A stretch of DNA of 64,000 nucleotides, from the NCBI GenBank assembly GCA_027886175.1, contig JAJNNQ010000126.1, forward strand, positions 1,312,501-1,376,500, given 5' to 3'. Positions 28,501 to 41,693 of this stretch are shown piece by piece. The stretch is from Phylloscopus collybita. Taxonomy: Eukaryota; Chordata; Aves; Passeriformes; Phylloscopidae. Positions within the stretch are counted from its first letter, which is position 1. Each line of letters starts with the position of its first letter. The position numbers were made by a program, and so were the translations under genes. The notes beneath the pieces were generated by a model that searched no databases, was not told where the DNA came from, and worked only from the letters and a program-made list of their open reading frames with translations.

Positions 28501-31500
28501 CACCTAAGTAATACATGTAATGTGGCTTCTAATTTTTGAGTTACTCTGTTTTCCTTTTCTATCAGCCACATTTGTAAGAGTTGCTGAAATTTTTTTCTAC
28601 TGGATATGATAGTTGTAAGATCCTGACCAGTAACAGAGATTAGACTCTGAGAGGAAATCTTATTTTGCAAAAAAGGGCGCTTACAGTGCAGCTGAGCCAA
28701 GCCTACTTAGCCCAGGTGAACTGTCTGTAGCATGAGGGAGTACCACGATTAGTTTGTCTGTGAGTTGTAAAGATGGATGAAGAGCGGGTGTATATGGAAG
28801 CTCTGAGAATCAGGAGTAAAACTATTTCTGTCTATTCTAATTGACTTTAAGCTGTGGTTTTTTGGTAGCATGGTACCTACAGTCTCATCATTAAAGTTTT
28901 AACTGCTCAGCTGATACTCTTGTCTTCATGAGTGAATTATCATTATAAAATAATGTTACTGAACAGAAGGAAGACATTTTATGTAATTCTGTTACTGTAC
29001 TGTCTTGCTGTAATCTGGGGTTTTTGTAAGAGATTTAACAGATGTAACTTAAATTACCTTTACATTCTGCCTAAGGTATCCTGGTAGTGAAAAAAAAAAA
29101 AAAAAAAGCCATTCTAACAATGTTTGTGTAATGCAGGAATTAGTAATACTTCAACAGATGAGTTACAGCTCAGTGTTTTGCATTGGTAGTGAATCCAAAC
29201 AAATCAGAACAATTGTTGACTAAGTAGTGTTGGAATGGTATAGGCAGTAATGATTATAGCCTATGTCTAGAACTTCTTACGTGGGTGGAAGGCAGAATTC
29301 TAGGATATGTTCCTGCTATTCAGATTGGTTGAAGGTTAGCTTGATCATGCAAAAGCTTTTGGTTTTGACACCCAATAACCAAGATTTGCAGCACGTCTCT
29401 CACAGGGATTTGATGTGCACTGCAGGATACTGGCAGATAAATGTGGAAGTATCTGCTGCACTTGAGATCCTTATTCTGCAATTCCATTGGACAGTGCCTT
29501 TTTTTTCCTGGAAAAATGTAGTAATGGGTTGTATCCTACTCCAAATATTCAGGACACACCTGAAGTTGAGTTAAAAAGTCTTAATATTCTCTGTGTAAGT
29601 TGTACATGAGTTAATAATGTCTATAAGGTTTATGCTGGAGTCTCAAAAATTTCAGCCCTGCACACCTGATCAGTATTCTGCTTCACAACCAACATATAAC
29701 TTGTGGCAAGTGTTTGCACCTGCATGTTATCTCTGAATTTAAAATGATGCAGTAAGGTTAGGCAAGGTTTGAAGTTGTTGCAAGTATCAGCTGAGACAGG
29801 GAGCTGTGGGTTTAAACTGCAGCTCCAGGGACTGTGACTAGTCCTCCTGTTCTTTCCTGTTATGTCCAGTAACTGCATCAGGCAGATGCAGATGTAACTG
29901 AGTATGACTGGACAGTCAGATTTCTCAGTAGTAGCATCTTGTGATCTTCTGTTTTGTGATGGATTTCTAATAACTGTGTGTAGGCAAGACAACTGCCACC
30001 TTTAAGAACCCAGCTGAGATATAGCAGGGCTTCTTGCCCTCTTGTGCCTGTAAAAAGAAAGGTAGTAAGATGGTTGGGGGTGCCAAAATTTATGCATGTG
30101 CCATTGGTGTTTGACATGATGTCTGTGGTATTACATAGACAGTCACTGGTAGTCACAGTAGAGTAGAATGATCTTAAAATGTAATGATGTTAAAATGTAT
30201 GGGGTGATGAATATCTTCCTTGTCTCTTCAATATTGTTGCCTCTGCAGAGCTAGGAGGAATTAAAAGTGAAAATGCCTCATCAGAGCCACGTAGGTGCGT
30301 AACATAGCTAAGATGCACAGTGAGAAGACTTAAGTGGTTAGGAGCCATTTTTACACTATTTATGAACAGCTGCATCTTAAAGACTCCTGCATTTGTGCTG
30401 ATTTCCAGCATTGTTTGGCTTCACCTGTACAGGTCAGTCAGTTCATTTTGTTGTGTTAGAGTCATGGCATTCATCTGCCCCACCAAGCACAAGCCTTACG
30501 TAAATACACGGTGAGAGCAACGTGAACGTTACTGTTTGTTTGTAGGATTCAAACCTAAACTGAAAATGAGATGAAAGCATTGAACAGTTGTGTCAGCAGA
30601 GTGGCAGGTTTATTGATTTGAGATGTCCATTACAAGTTTTTGTTCCAGGGACAGTTGGTATTCAAAGCACCAGGGAGTTAATTTGACAATTCGTTTTTTC
30701 CCTCCCGGCTGCTTTGCACCAGTTAGTGTTAGGAATCAGTAGTTAGTACAGTTCTTTCTGGTTTAGGGAAGCTCCTAAACAGTGTGAAACCAGCATAGCC
30801 AGCTCATGTAGCTGGGGTTTGCCTTTAGCATATGTTGGGGGCAACATTTGGATAAACAATTCCCATGTACATCTGCAGCATTTCATGCTCCAGTAATTAC
30901 TACCCGGGGGTGATGATCTTTAAGATTTTTGGGGGGGGTTGGGGGTGGGGGTGTTTTTACTGTGTAGAAGCTAGACTAGCTTACAGGTCTCAGGATTCAC
31001 TGAGTCATCATCTTCCACCAGCATACAAAATTCAGACTTGCTCAGATGTGACCTTGTGCACGTATGCACTGGTGTCTAGGCTGACCTCTGTCAGGAACTG
31101 TATTCTAGATGGATTGTCATTCTGCTTTAGTGTGTCAGCCCCACATTTGTACAACAGACCCTTTACTCACATTATATTTGTTCCTCGTATTTTAGCATTG
31201 TCCCATTTTAATAATTTTTACCTGGAAAATAGATGATTATTTATTTCAAAACCTGGCATTGTTTTTACTCCCAATTATGTCCCACCTTGGCAGCTCTCTG
31301 GTTTGATAAGGATATACAGTGTATCTGACAGACAAACTATGTAAGCAGGCTGTAAATTAAATTCTAACGGGGATGCGAGGCTTCAAGGATGCACTGATAC
31401 ATTTTTATGGGATGCTGTGGACCTTCTGGAAACTGTTTTGTGTGAACAGAAAAACAATGCTTCTAAACAAAAGCCTTTTTGGAGACAATGGTGGCGTTGT

Positions 31501-34500
31501 TATGCCTGTGATCTTCTCCCATATTTGGGATAGACTTTATACCACAGTTGCAGAGTAGATAAGCAAGCTATTTTTGTGATGCGTTTTCAGAAACAGTCGT
31601 GTTGAATCCCTTAGGCTGTAACATTTAAGACAGTCTAGGTGTAGCCTAGTGGCTACAAAAATGGGATGGAAGGATCTATGGGGTTTAGCTAAAACTTGCC
31701 TGTTTTTCCATGGTGCTAGAAGCCTGAATAAGTTCTTGCACATCAAATGTGCTCACAGACTACACATCATTCAGTGTCCTTTAGCTGACAACAATACACA
31801 AGGTTGAGTCCAGCCATTGGATGGTATGATAGGTCCTCCTAAAATGCTTGGCAATGATATATACTAGAACTGGTGTGAAAGTGATGCTGTTCTGTAAAGC
31901 TTCATTTTCTGTTTATGAAATAGAAATGCTGATGTGCTAGAAAATTTTGTAGGCTGCGAAAAGCATGTGATGTGATTATATTTGCTCTGCTTTGATTTCA
32001 GTGCGAAAAGAAGAGCGTGTACAGTTGATTTACATAATGAATCAAAACAATATCTCCCACAATGAAGGTCAGGGTTTTTTTTTTCAGGGGATTATTTAGG
32101 GATTACTTAGGTTTATTCCTGCAGGAAAAGGATGAACTGTACAGTGCAGTCCCACAACTGTAATCCACCTTGTTGCTATGTCCAGTTTACATCTTCCTTT
32201 CTGTTGGGGTCTGCAACCTTCCCTGCTGATTTCTGCGTACATGGTTGTCCTCATCACTGCTCATCTGCAGAAGATGGACTGACATGCTTTACAGTCCTGT
32301 ATGCCTGGAGAGTTGCTAGCTTAATTTGGTGACAAATAACCCTCAACAGAAAGATCTATTCAGACGTCATTCCTAGGACTAACCCCTAACAATATCTTTG
32401 ATCTTTAAAGTTCCAAGTGACTGGATTCCTAATTCACCCAGTTATACATTCATTGCCAGATGGAGCAGTGTACTTCCTGAAAGCATTATGTGCTGCACAG
32501 CAGGAGGTGCATGCAAGCGGAACTGCTATAACAATACTAATGATGATCATTCTAGTGATGGGCAGTGTCTGCACTCCAGTGATTTATACTGTTGTTGTAA
32601 AGGAAAAAAGTCTGGTCCACAATGTTCAGGAAAATCCACTGGAATGCCCCTAACATTAGCTTACTAGTTAAAAATGCAGAACATATTTGAGTCTATCATT
32701 TCAGTAAATGAATCATTTCAGTCTGTCTTTTTTTTTCCTTATTCCTTCCAGAGAATATGGAGTTACATCTGGTTGATGCTAGGTGTAGGCTAGAGCTGTG
32801 AATGTGAACTGCTTAGCCAAAACAAGTCACCTAGAATTAGGATAAACTTTCATGGTTGCTCTGCTTCTGACATTTTTTGTTCCAGGTACTGTTATAGAAC
32901 ATTTGTGGAAGATGAGTGATAGCTCTGGTGTTAGTTTACAGCTGTTCCTTCAGGCTGGGCTAAGCATCATCATCAGGATTTAAAGAAGCAAGATTTAAGA
33001 TTGCTTAAAGGTAGACTGTAGGACCAAGGCACAATGAAGTTTCTTTGGAAATGCAAAATTGGTGCGTGCTGCAAGTACAAGTTTGTCTCATGTTGTTTAT
33101 CAGCTGTGAGTAAGGTTCAGTGGCTGATTGTCATCTTGGAGTTGTGCAACATTATTTCTTACTGCAGGAATACCATTGTGTTAACAACTGCTGAGTTCTT
33201 TTGGAGGGGGGAAAAGGTGTCCTGGGGCAATTCCATCATGGCCCTGGGACAGAGCTGGCCTCTTGTGCCACAGTGGGGAGCTGAGATGGTCTCGCGTGGA
33301 TCCTGGAAAAGGTGAGGAGCAGAGGCCCCATCTTCCATCACTTGGCTCCCTGCTGTGGGCACCTGCTCCGTGTGTGGCATAAGGAGGTGTAGGATACAGA
33401 CTTTTTTTCTTTTTTTTAAATACCAAGGAAAAACCCACAGGAGGGCTGAAGGGAGATTATGCTCTGCCCTGGGAAGGTCTGGCAGGAGGTTGCTGCTTTC
33501 TGTAACTGTCTCAGAAATACAAGTGGGGAATTCAAAGTACAAGACAGATGAACAAAGAAGGCAACAGAGTGGAACTAGTAACAGCCTCAGGGAAAACCAG
33601 AGCAGACAGGGAAGAGTGTTACAAAGTGCTCATCAAATTTACATGCAAATAGTAATGCTAACATTGTACATGATTAACCAGAATACCCTGCAAAGTCAAA
33701 CGGGAATGAATAAGACAAAGACTTTGTGCAGCTCTGAAGCATTTGGCTGTTACTGCTACACGAAACTGCTGGCAATCTGCTTTGTGAGCAGAGTTCATGG
33801 CATCTGTGTTTACATGCTGCACACTGAATTTGGCAAAAAAATAATTTAGTTAATCAGGAAAAGCAACTTATTACAGATATATAGATCTTAATACTCCAAA
33901 AGAGTGTATAGTGTCATTCAAGTTCAGATGTAAAAGATGAATAATTATTCTAAGAAATTATGTTGGCAAGAGCTTTCGGTAAAGACTTTGGAGAAAATCA
34001 ACTGCAGAATTTTCAAACTCCTCTGGTCTTGTGACAAAGAAACACTGCTGCCTTTGGACCCATGGGTGTGGTTCAAAGGTAAGTCTGTCTTAGTGTCTTC
34101 TCACTGCCATCAGAGGCTACAGAAATCACTCACTGGAACAAAATCAGAAAACTGACCTTTCAAAAAAACCAATCCTGAAGTTCCCACCACTTAAAATTTT
34201 TGCTACTATAAAGAAAAAAAAAAAAAAAGAAGAGAATACTGAGAAGTATTTACACCAAGAGAAACAAAAAATCATTGTTGAGCCTCAGAGAAACACAAAG
34301 TATGTGGAGTGAAGCATGCTGTTAATATTGCATAATAGCCAGTTGTCTGTGCTTTTTACACAGGGATTTTTTTCCTGTGAGTAAAGCATTTTCTTTGCAT
34401 AGATTTTTTTTTTTTTTCACTCTTTCACTAACTCTTGACTAAGTTTTCCTCAGGGTGTCTGAATCATAGCTTATGAAATAGTGCTGGTTGGCCCCTGCAG

Positions 34501-35190
34501 GGTCCTCAGAAGAGCCACAGAAAATTTCAATTCCATGTTCCCTTAGCACCATAATGTTACATAGTAGAAAGGGCTTATGATGCAGGAAACAGCTTCTGAA
34601 AGATTACCATCTTCACCTTTGTATTCACTCTTGTGGGGGGTGTTGTGATGACTATCTGACAGTTGCTTGAAATTCTGCAGCAGAAAGAGGGTAGAAATTT
34701 AAATCACGTTGTCTTAATAATCTACATTCCTCTATTCCAATGTCTTCGCGTATAATTAAAAAATGCATTTTCTGGGATATGTTTTGAGACAATAGCTAAG
34801 ATTTAGATTTATTTCCTATATATTATCTCATCGCTGACTGAAATTCAAGACAAAATACAGAGCAGATATTGAAGGTTCATTATTTAGAACAATTACTTTC
34901 CTGTTACACAAATAATACAGGAAAAGAAATTCTGTTCTTTAAGCATACTGATACGGTTTTGTCTATACATGAGATGTTTTGCAATTTAAGAAAAAATGGC
35001 TCGGGTTACGGCACTCAAGGAAACACAATTTGCATTTTGTTATAGATAGGTAATGTGATTGACTCTCGCAATTAGGGGATGAACAGTATGAGTATGCTAG
35101 GAGAAGTTTATTCATGTACAGTTATGTCATTGTGATTTGTTGTTTGGACACCCTCTGTTCTCTCCGTGGTCCCCTTTCCCCCTGTATGAT
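25600..35190. other. Gene-free interval downstream of BTF3
   Basis: About 9.6 kb in which I recognise no gene. Open frames such as those near 27276-27671 and 33355-33849 match no family I know. Local features are a tandem CCCAGTATGCT duplication near 27188-27206, A17 near 29090, a G-rich run at 30931-30953 and a small frame at 32402-32653 with one hydrophobic stretch. A GC-richer patch at about 33200-33500 may be an old repeat that I cannot name. Confidence 0.5.
30931..30953 (+). other. G-quadruplex-prone G-run
   Basis: G8, TT, G5, T, G5, TG in 23 bases. The first run can supply two G-tracts, so a four-tract quadruplex is possible. It is flanked by T-runs and is not near a recognised promoter. 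Confidence 0.6.
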
Positions 35191-35850
35191 TGCTGAGGGA
35201 CAGCCTTTGACGTTGTTGTACACCACAATGACACAGACTCCGACTTCAGAAGGCTGAAAATTACTGTCTTTATTTCTGGGAATGTCTTCCCTTTTATACT
35301 AATTCCACACAGACCAATTTGATTGGTGAAACAAAGACAAACCTCTTCGATCGCATTGGTCAGACCAGAGGGACATCAAGAAGAAGCCCCTCCTGGGGAA
35401 AGGAATGTAAACAAGGTTACAGTTAGAAAAACATGTCTCCTGCTGACAGGGAATTCCCTGGGAAAAGAGTTTCAGGAAACCAAAACATCTCAGGCACGAA
35501 CCAGGGCTACAGGCCTTGGCAGTGGGGACAGGCGGAGAGAGCGCTGGGAGGAGGGCAGGCTTGGTGCTAGGGGGCGGGGCATGGCAGCACCTGACTGCCA
35601 ATCAAGCTGCAAGAACACAGCCTCCACCAATGGACGGCGAGGAAGAGTTGATTGGCAGGCTTTGGGTGGGGCCAGGGTTGCCTGATGCAACACCTCCTAT
35701 AAAAGGAGGAGCAGCCGTTTTGTGGGTGAGCACATGGTGGTTTAGCCATGTGCTCCCAGCGCTGTAATTTTCCATATTCGGTCATTTTGTTGTATTTGTT
35801 AAGGTTTAATAAACCTTCTAAGATTTCAGAGTGAGTGGTCATTTCTCACA
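35191..35850. mobile_element. Solo LTR with promoter and poly(A) signals on both strands
   Basis: The block starts TGCTGAGGGA and ends TTTCTCACA. Near the right end, the plus strand has TATAAAAG (35698-35705) and AATAAA (35808-35813). Near the left end, the minus strand has TATAAAAG (35291-35298) and AATAAA (35269-35274). Several CCAAT-type boxes lie between them (for example ATTGG near 35319 and CCAAT near 35598 and 35629). No coding sequence remains. It could be one LTR or two opposed LTR pieces. I could not find a clean target duplication, so the edges are approximate. Confidence 0.6.
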
Positions 35851-35852
35851 CA

Positions 35853-36955
35853 TTTTATTTGCCTTACTTTTCAACAAATGTGGAAGTTCAGCATTTGTTT
35901 TTACAAAAGACATTACATCTCAGTATTTTCATTATGCAACTTTACAGTAATTGCCACTTCATCTCATTTTACTTCAAAATTATTTACAAGAGACATATTT
36001 TTCTGGATTTTGATTATGAAACATTTTTCTCTCTTGCTTCCAAGGCGTGTCAGATTTGCTGTTTCTTTCATCTGATTTAATCATGCATGATGCAATAAAA
36101 CTGGTGTAAACGCTGTGTAACAATACAGGTGTCAAAGCCTGGGAGACAGATAATGGAGCAAAGATTTCACCAACACCTGCAAGGTCAGTTGCTTTTTTTT
36201 GCTTCACTTCCCCTAAGGCTGATTCCATTTCAGATTTCAGTGTCATGAAAGCAATGCATCTCTGCACTGGCTCTCGCACATTTCAGAGGTTAATTCTGTC
36301 CCAATGTACACTTTCTATGTACCACAGATGTTTCAGTACATAGAATCACAGGGAAATTTAGCCAGAAATTTAGGTTTAATCCATGGAGGTTTGGAATTTT
36401 TTTTCTACATTTTCCCTTTTTGTATATTCAGTCACTATGTTATTTCAAAGTTAGCATTTTAAATTCATTATTTCTTTGGCTCTGACTCAGAAAACTTGGC
36501 CCAATTGTTCTCCAGCCTTGCAGTCCCTTTCATTAGAATCACAGTGTATGTTCTTTAAATAGTACTCATTTTCTTTGTGTATGGATTTATTTTCAAATAG
36601 AAAAAAAATGGGGTACTAGAGACAATATATAAGAAATTCAGGAACTTGGAGGTTGGGCTCACTACCCATGAACTGGGGAAGGGTGTGTGGATGTCAGTAG
36701 ATGCCAGACCTCTAGTGGACACAATGGAGAAATGCTTGGAACCATGAACATTACATGGGGAAAAACCCTATGTACTGTTGGGGGAGAGCTGCTGAAAAGT
36801 CTCTTTCAGAAGCTTATCTATTTTTTGTGCAAAAGTGTTATGTCCCATCATTCACTGCAGCTTTGACTAAGTGCAGAAGTCCCCGAAAATTAGGTAACAT
36901 TTTCTGATTTTTTCAGCTAACTTAAAAATTTAAATTGTGGTTTTGACTGAACAGA
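35853..36955. other. Gene-free AT-rich segment
   Basis: Ordinary AT-rich sequence between an LTR and a CR1 fragment. I see no coding, RNA or repeat feature that I can support. Confidence 0.5.
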
Positions 36956-37694
36956 TATACTGAGACGTACCCCACACTGGAGGACAAGAGGCTGGAGAGC
37001 AGCCCTGCAAAAAGAGATGTGAGGGTTTGGGTTAGGGACAAGCTGAACACGAGTCAGCAGTGCCCTGGCAGCCAGGAGGGTCACCCGTGTCCTGGGGGCA
37101 TCAGGGACAGCATCAACCAAGGGAGGGGATTGTCCTGCTCTGCTCTGCACTGGGACAGCCTCGCCTCTAGTGCTGGGGGCACTTCTGGGTGCCACAATGT
37201 AAGAGAGATAAAATTATTGGGGAGTGTCCAAAGGAGGGCCAAGAGGATGGTGAAGAGCCTTGAGGGGAAGCTGTATGAGGAGCAGCTGAGGTCAATTGGT
37301 CTGTTCAGTCTGGAGGACACTGAGGTTATCTTATGGCAGCCTAGAGCTTCCTCATGAGAGGAAGTGAAGAGGCAGGCACTGATCTCCTCTCTGGTAACCA
37401 GAGTTCGGACATAAGGAGATGGAGTGAAACTACATCAGGGAAAAGTTCAGACTGAACTTGAGGGAAAGGCTCTTTATTGAGAGAGCGGTTGGTCACTGAA
37501 CAGGTTCCCAGAAAAATGGTCTCCCAGCCAGTTGGCTTTCAAGGAGCATCTGGATGATGCTTAGTCATATGGTTTAGTCTGAGGTAGTCATAGAATATCT
37601 CAAGTTGGGAGAGACCCATAGGGGTTATCCTGCAAGGAGCAGGGAATGTGACTTGATCTGTATGGTCCCTTTCAACTCAAGATATTCTATGATC
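36956..37694 (+). mobile_element. CR1 LINE 3' fragment with inverted CR1 tail
   Basis: CR1 pieces include AAAGGAGGGCCAAGAGGATGG, a GAGGAGCAGCTGAGGTCAAT stretch and a 3' tail CCTTTCAACTCAAGATATTCTATG. Inside it, 37588-37616 is the start of a CR1 3' end in the opposite direction (TCATAGAATATCTCAAGTTG). The two tails form an imperfect inverted repeat of about 29 bp around a loop of about 47 bp. Confidence 0.8.
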
Positions 37695-39690
37695 CAAGGC
37701 ACTACAGTGGCTGAAGAAGACTCTACTGCACAAGGCTGTGGCTTTTCTTCCCATACAGCTGATACCTGCTTCAGCCACGGCATGAAGGATATTTAGGAGC
37801 TAAGAGTTCTGTACTTGCAATCACACTTTCTTGTACCAAGGAAATTTCAACCTATCATGCACTGGCCTAATTGTTCCAGGATTAGGGGTGGAAAGCAGGT
37901 GGAAAGAAGTCAGCTACTGTCAGTGTTCCCACTGAAGCCACACACTGCTCAGTAAGACTCCTTCCCCTCCTGTGGCAGACTAGAGAGAACTGGAGGCATG
38001 ACAAGCTGTATGCTCACTTACTCCACGCAGGTTTGGTGGCATAAGGTGTAGGAGGGACTTCCCCTTTGAACATCCATCCCAACACTGTCAGTCAGGGTGC
38101 CAGAAGACTGAACATCAGTTTAACCAACGGACATCTAAATTGCAATAATCAAGTCTCGTCACTGGATTCATTGTGGTAATACCTTTCTACTCTTGTAATT
38201 TCTCTCTTGTTCTTTTCCTTATATATTTTCTTAAGTGGTGCTTTTATGCTATTTTATTATTTATATTATTATATATGTATACTATTTTATATATATTATT
38301 TATATTATCACTATAGACAACAATAACCAAAATGGCTACATACATCCTCTCCATTGCAACCAAATTGTTGTAAAACAAACCCTACACGCACACATGTGCA
38401 CATAAAACCACCAGTCATTTCGTGTCTTTTCACTCTAATCCACCCAAAAGGATCTATCTGCTCATTACTCAAATCCCTACAGACTGTGTCCAGCACAGTT
38501 AATTCTCTCAGGTACTGGATACCTTTTCCTATGGCATTCCACCTGCTTGTGTGCACTACTAGATCATCCTTGACAGTTCCTTTCCTTCATGCTTGACAGG
38601 AGTCACCACCAAGGTCTGAGTTTCTGTCCTCTTGTCAGTGCCCACATCCCAGGACAGAGATCCCAGTTGTCTGGCTTCACTGCTGTCTGGTGTCACACTG
38701 TGGGCTGCAATATCCCAGCATTGGATAAGGCAGGATACCAGGGCTCTCCTGACTGGTGGCTGAAATCTTCTTGCGTGTCCCACAGCTTACCCAGGGATAC
38801 AAATGGGGTGATTATCTCTGGACCTGCCTCTTCCTCCTGTTAGGAGGACTCTGCTTCCTCCTCATTCCTTCCTATGTGAACTGGTTTATCTTGGATTTCT
38901 TCTTCTGTATACGGGCAACTGCTACTGTCACCGAAACTTTTTTGGGGAAAAAAACCAAAACTATTCAACAACATTTTTAGTGTTAGATAATCAAGGCATT
39001 ACTTTACTTCTGGCCAGGATGTTGTTCTGGGCAAGATGTGCAACAGAAATAATTTCATCCACACATAGCCTGGGTGTGCAGAGAAAATCATTCCATGACA
39101 TATTAATTTTACCAGATTTTTCACCAACTTTATACAGTCAAAACCCATAGAGATTCGTTGGTTCAATGTTCCGTGGTTTCAAGTTGCATAGTTTTTAGTA
39201 TTTGGTTGATTCCGGTGCTAATTAGGTCCTCATTCTTATCTCTGCTTTCCCAAACCAGGTGCCTCCGACCATGTTATTTGGAATTGATGTTCCGTTAACG
39301 GCACTTGATGGCTGTTATCTTTTGTGTGCTGCTCGCAGTCTGTTGAGATGTTAAGCTTATCAGGGTCACCTAGTGGGACAGTGCCCTGAAGCCAAACTTC
39401 AATTTCCCTCCCCCGGGGCAAAGGCGAACGAACCTGACCAAAGTTATAAAATAAAAAAATTTAAAATTGGTATATTTTGCAACACTACCAGCAGAGGTAG
39501 TGTTGGGTTAGGGACAAGCCCACACAGAGGGTCCTCTGGTTCAGCTGCAGCTGGACATCTCGTTCAGGTTTAGCTGGTTTGAGTGGCCACGGTGCCTGAT
39601 GGTCTGCCTTCTTCCCTCTCCCCTCAGCATGCTGTTTAGGGTCAAGCAGTGTCCAGGGTACAGCATGCTGTATAACTTCATGCCTCTCTG
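37695..39690. other. Gene-free interval, probably containing decayed repeats
   Basis: No gene is recognised. An AT-only stretch lies at about 38222-38312. The 38440-38990 segment has the texture of a decayed retroviral internal region, with broken frames and one hydrophobic stretch, but I cannot assign it. A 10-bp perfect stem with a 6-base loop lies at 39480-39505 (left arm CAACACTACC). Confidence 0.35.
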
Positions 39691-40194
39691 GAACTATCAC
39701 ACCAGTTTTCCTTCACATATTCTGCCACTTTATCAGGATTGTGTAATTGTTCAGGAACGAGAGGAAAGATGTGTGCTAATGTCTTTACAGATAATTTGAA
39801 GGTATGAGTGAAGGTATGAGTATTAATGTCTTTGAAATGGGTCTTACTGTCTCTGCTAAATTCAAGGCAGCAGGTTTGTTGCAGAGATCTGACAGCTTGG
39901 TTCCTGAGATAGACAAAGGTCTGCACAAGTGTGAACCTTCTGAACCTCGGGGTAAAATGACAGGTTCAGGGGGCATATGGGGTAGGCAGTTTGGGAAGGC
40001 TGTACTCTCCTAGTACCCCAGCCCATGTCGTGAAGTTTGGGATAAAAGGAGGCTACACCCTCCAAAACCCTGACAGAGAAACCCCTGTGGGTGTGTGCCC
40101 CAGAGGACCCTCTCCCTTTATTTGAATAAAGTTGCAGGACTCCTCTGTCTCCTTTTTGGACATAAACCTCTGGCGTTTGTACATTTTCCTGACA
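39690..40194 (+). mobile_element. Probable solo LTR, left edge uncertain
   Basis: The plus strand has GGATAAAAGG (40040-40049), AATAAA at 40125-40130 about 80 bp later, and a terminus ending TTCCTGACA near 40194. This is the U3-R-U5 order of an LTR. No coding remnant is visible, and the left boundary could not be fixed. Confidence 0.45.
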
Positions 40195-41693
40195 TGGGTG
40201 AACTTCCAAACCACTGAAGCACAATAATCCTTCAAGAGCTGGCTCATTTTCTCCCACATTCCATGCCACTCACGACTATCTACCCTCAGGGCAGATGTCT
40301 GAATAACCTCCCTAGAAATATCTAAACATGATGTAGACCGAACTCAGGAGACATGCCAGACTTAGCAACGAGAACATGCTCTTCTTAACATCCAAAGGGA
40401 ATTCAAAATTCTCAAAGCTCTTTTAACAGGAGTGAAAAGATGGGGAAAATCATCCCCCCTGCAAGATACGACATGACTGTTAATGGAGTCCCAAAACATA
40501 GTGCCTGAGGTAAGGGTGTGAGAGCAGCACTGAGTACATACCCCAAATGACCTTCACTGCCCTTGATGTTATCATGCCATAAAATTATGTCACAGTACAG
40601 CTAAAGAACAATCCTGATCCCTCTCCCTCTGAAAAATAGCATCAGGAGGAGCACATACAGAAATATATTAAGGATTAGGTACAACACCCACACCAACAGA
40701 TGAAACAATGCTGTGACCAGTGGCTCCCTACCTAATACAGCAAATGTTTAGATCAAATTTGCTTCCAATCCCCTCTGGTCTTATGTGTAATCTCAATCCT
40801 TCCTGCCCCATAGTGGGTGCTGTTGTTTAGGAATGGTACTGCCCAGTTTAGTGCTCCCACTGAGATGCTTCAAACCACACTGCCACCTACTTGCTGGCCC
40901 ACTCCCACTCTGCTTTTGCCTGGGGTGAGATGGAAAGGGGAATACAAAGAAAAAAGGGAAAGATCACAGGTTGAGATAAGAAAAATTTACTGGAAACAGC
41001 AATGAGGTAAGAAAACAAACATTAACAACATCAATGTACAAAAGAGAGTGATTCACATACAAAAATACTCACTGCAGAGCTCCACCAACCCCACTGCAAC
41101 CAGTCCACCCTAACTGGAAGGAACCTCCTCCTTCTCTTAGCAATGAGGTGATACAGAATAATCTCTGGGTCCTAGCCCCCTCCTTACTATTGCAAAAATG
41201 AACCCTGTTCTGGGGCTCTACCCAGGATAAATGTTAACTGGGGATCTCAAAAACTTCACACACAGTGCACATTTTGGTATTATTAACAATACAGATATCT
41301 ATCTTCTGTGGTGATATCCCTCAATATCTCAACACATTTCTTACTGTGAATAAGTATCAATGATGTGATGAAGTAGGACACTTGGCACAGTGCCACCCAC
41401 TGTGCTCAGTGTAAATATTTACATGGTCAAAACTGGGTATATTTACAAAGCTTTTCATGCACGACAACTGGCTCTTCTAAAATTATATAAAATATATTTA
41501 AGAAAAGGATGACATGGCGCATTTGTATCAACAACAGAGAAAGAAGAGGAAGAACACTAAAAAGCTTAACTAAAGCCAGCAAATAGTTGCACTGAGGTGA
41601 AGTTACAAAACAACCAACGCTTGTCACTGATTAGAGCTACACAGCAGTTCAAATCTCCAAGCCAAGATGTGGCACCTGCAGAAGAGCCAACCA
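40195..41693. other. Gene-free segment just downstream of ANKRA2
   Basis: AT-rich DNA that should include the ANKRA2 3' untranslated region, at the 41693 end going down. I did not find a canonical AATAAA or ATTAAA on the minus strand close to the stop codon, so the transcript end is unknown. Nothing else is supported. Confidence 0.45.

Noticed and set aside
33355..33849. 164-codon plus-strand frame
   Set aside because: The translation has no family resemblance and crosses a homopolymer and an AT-rich segment. Likely chance.
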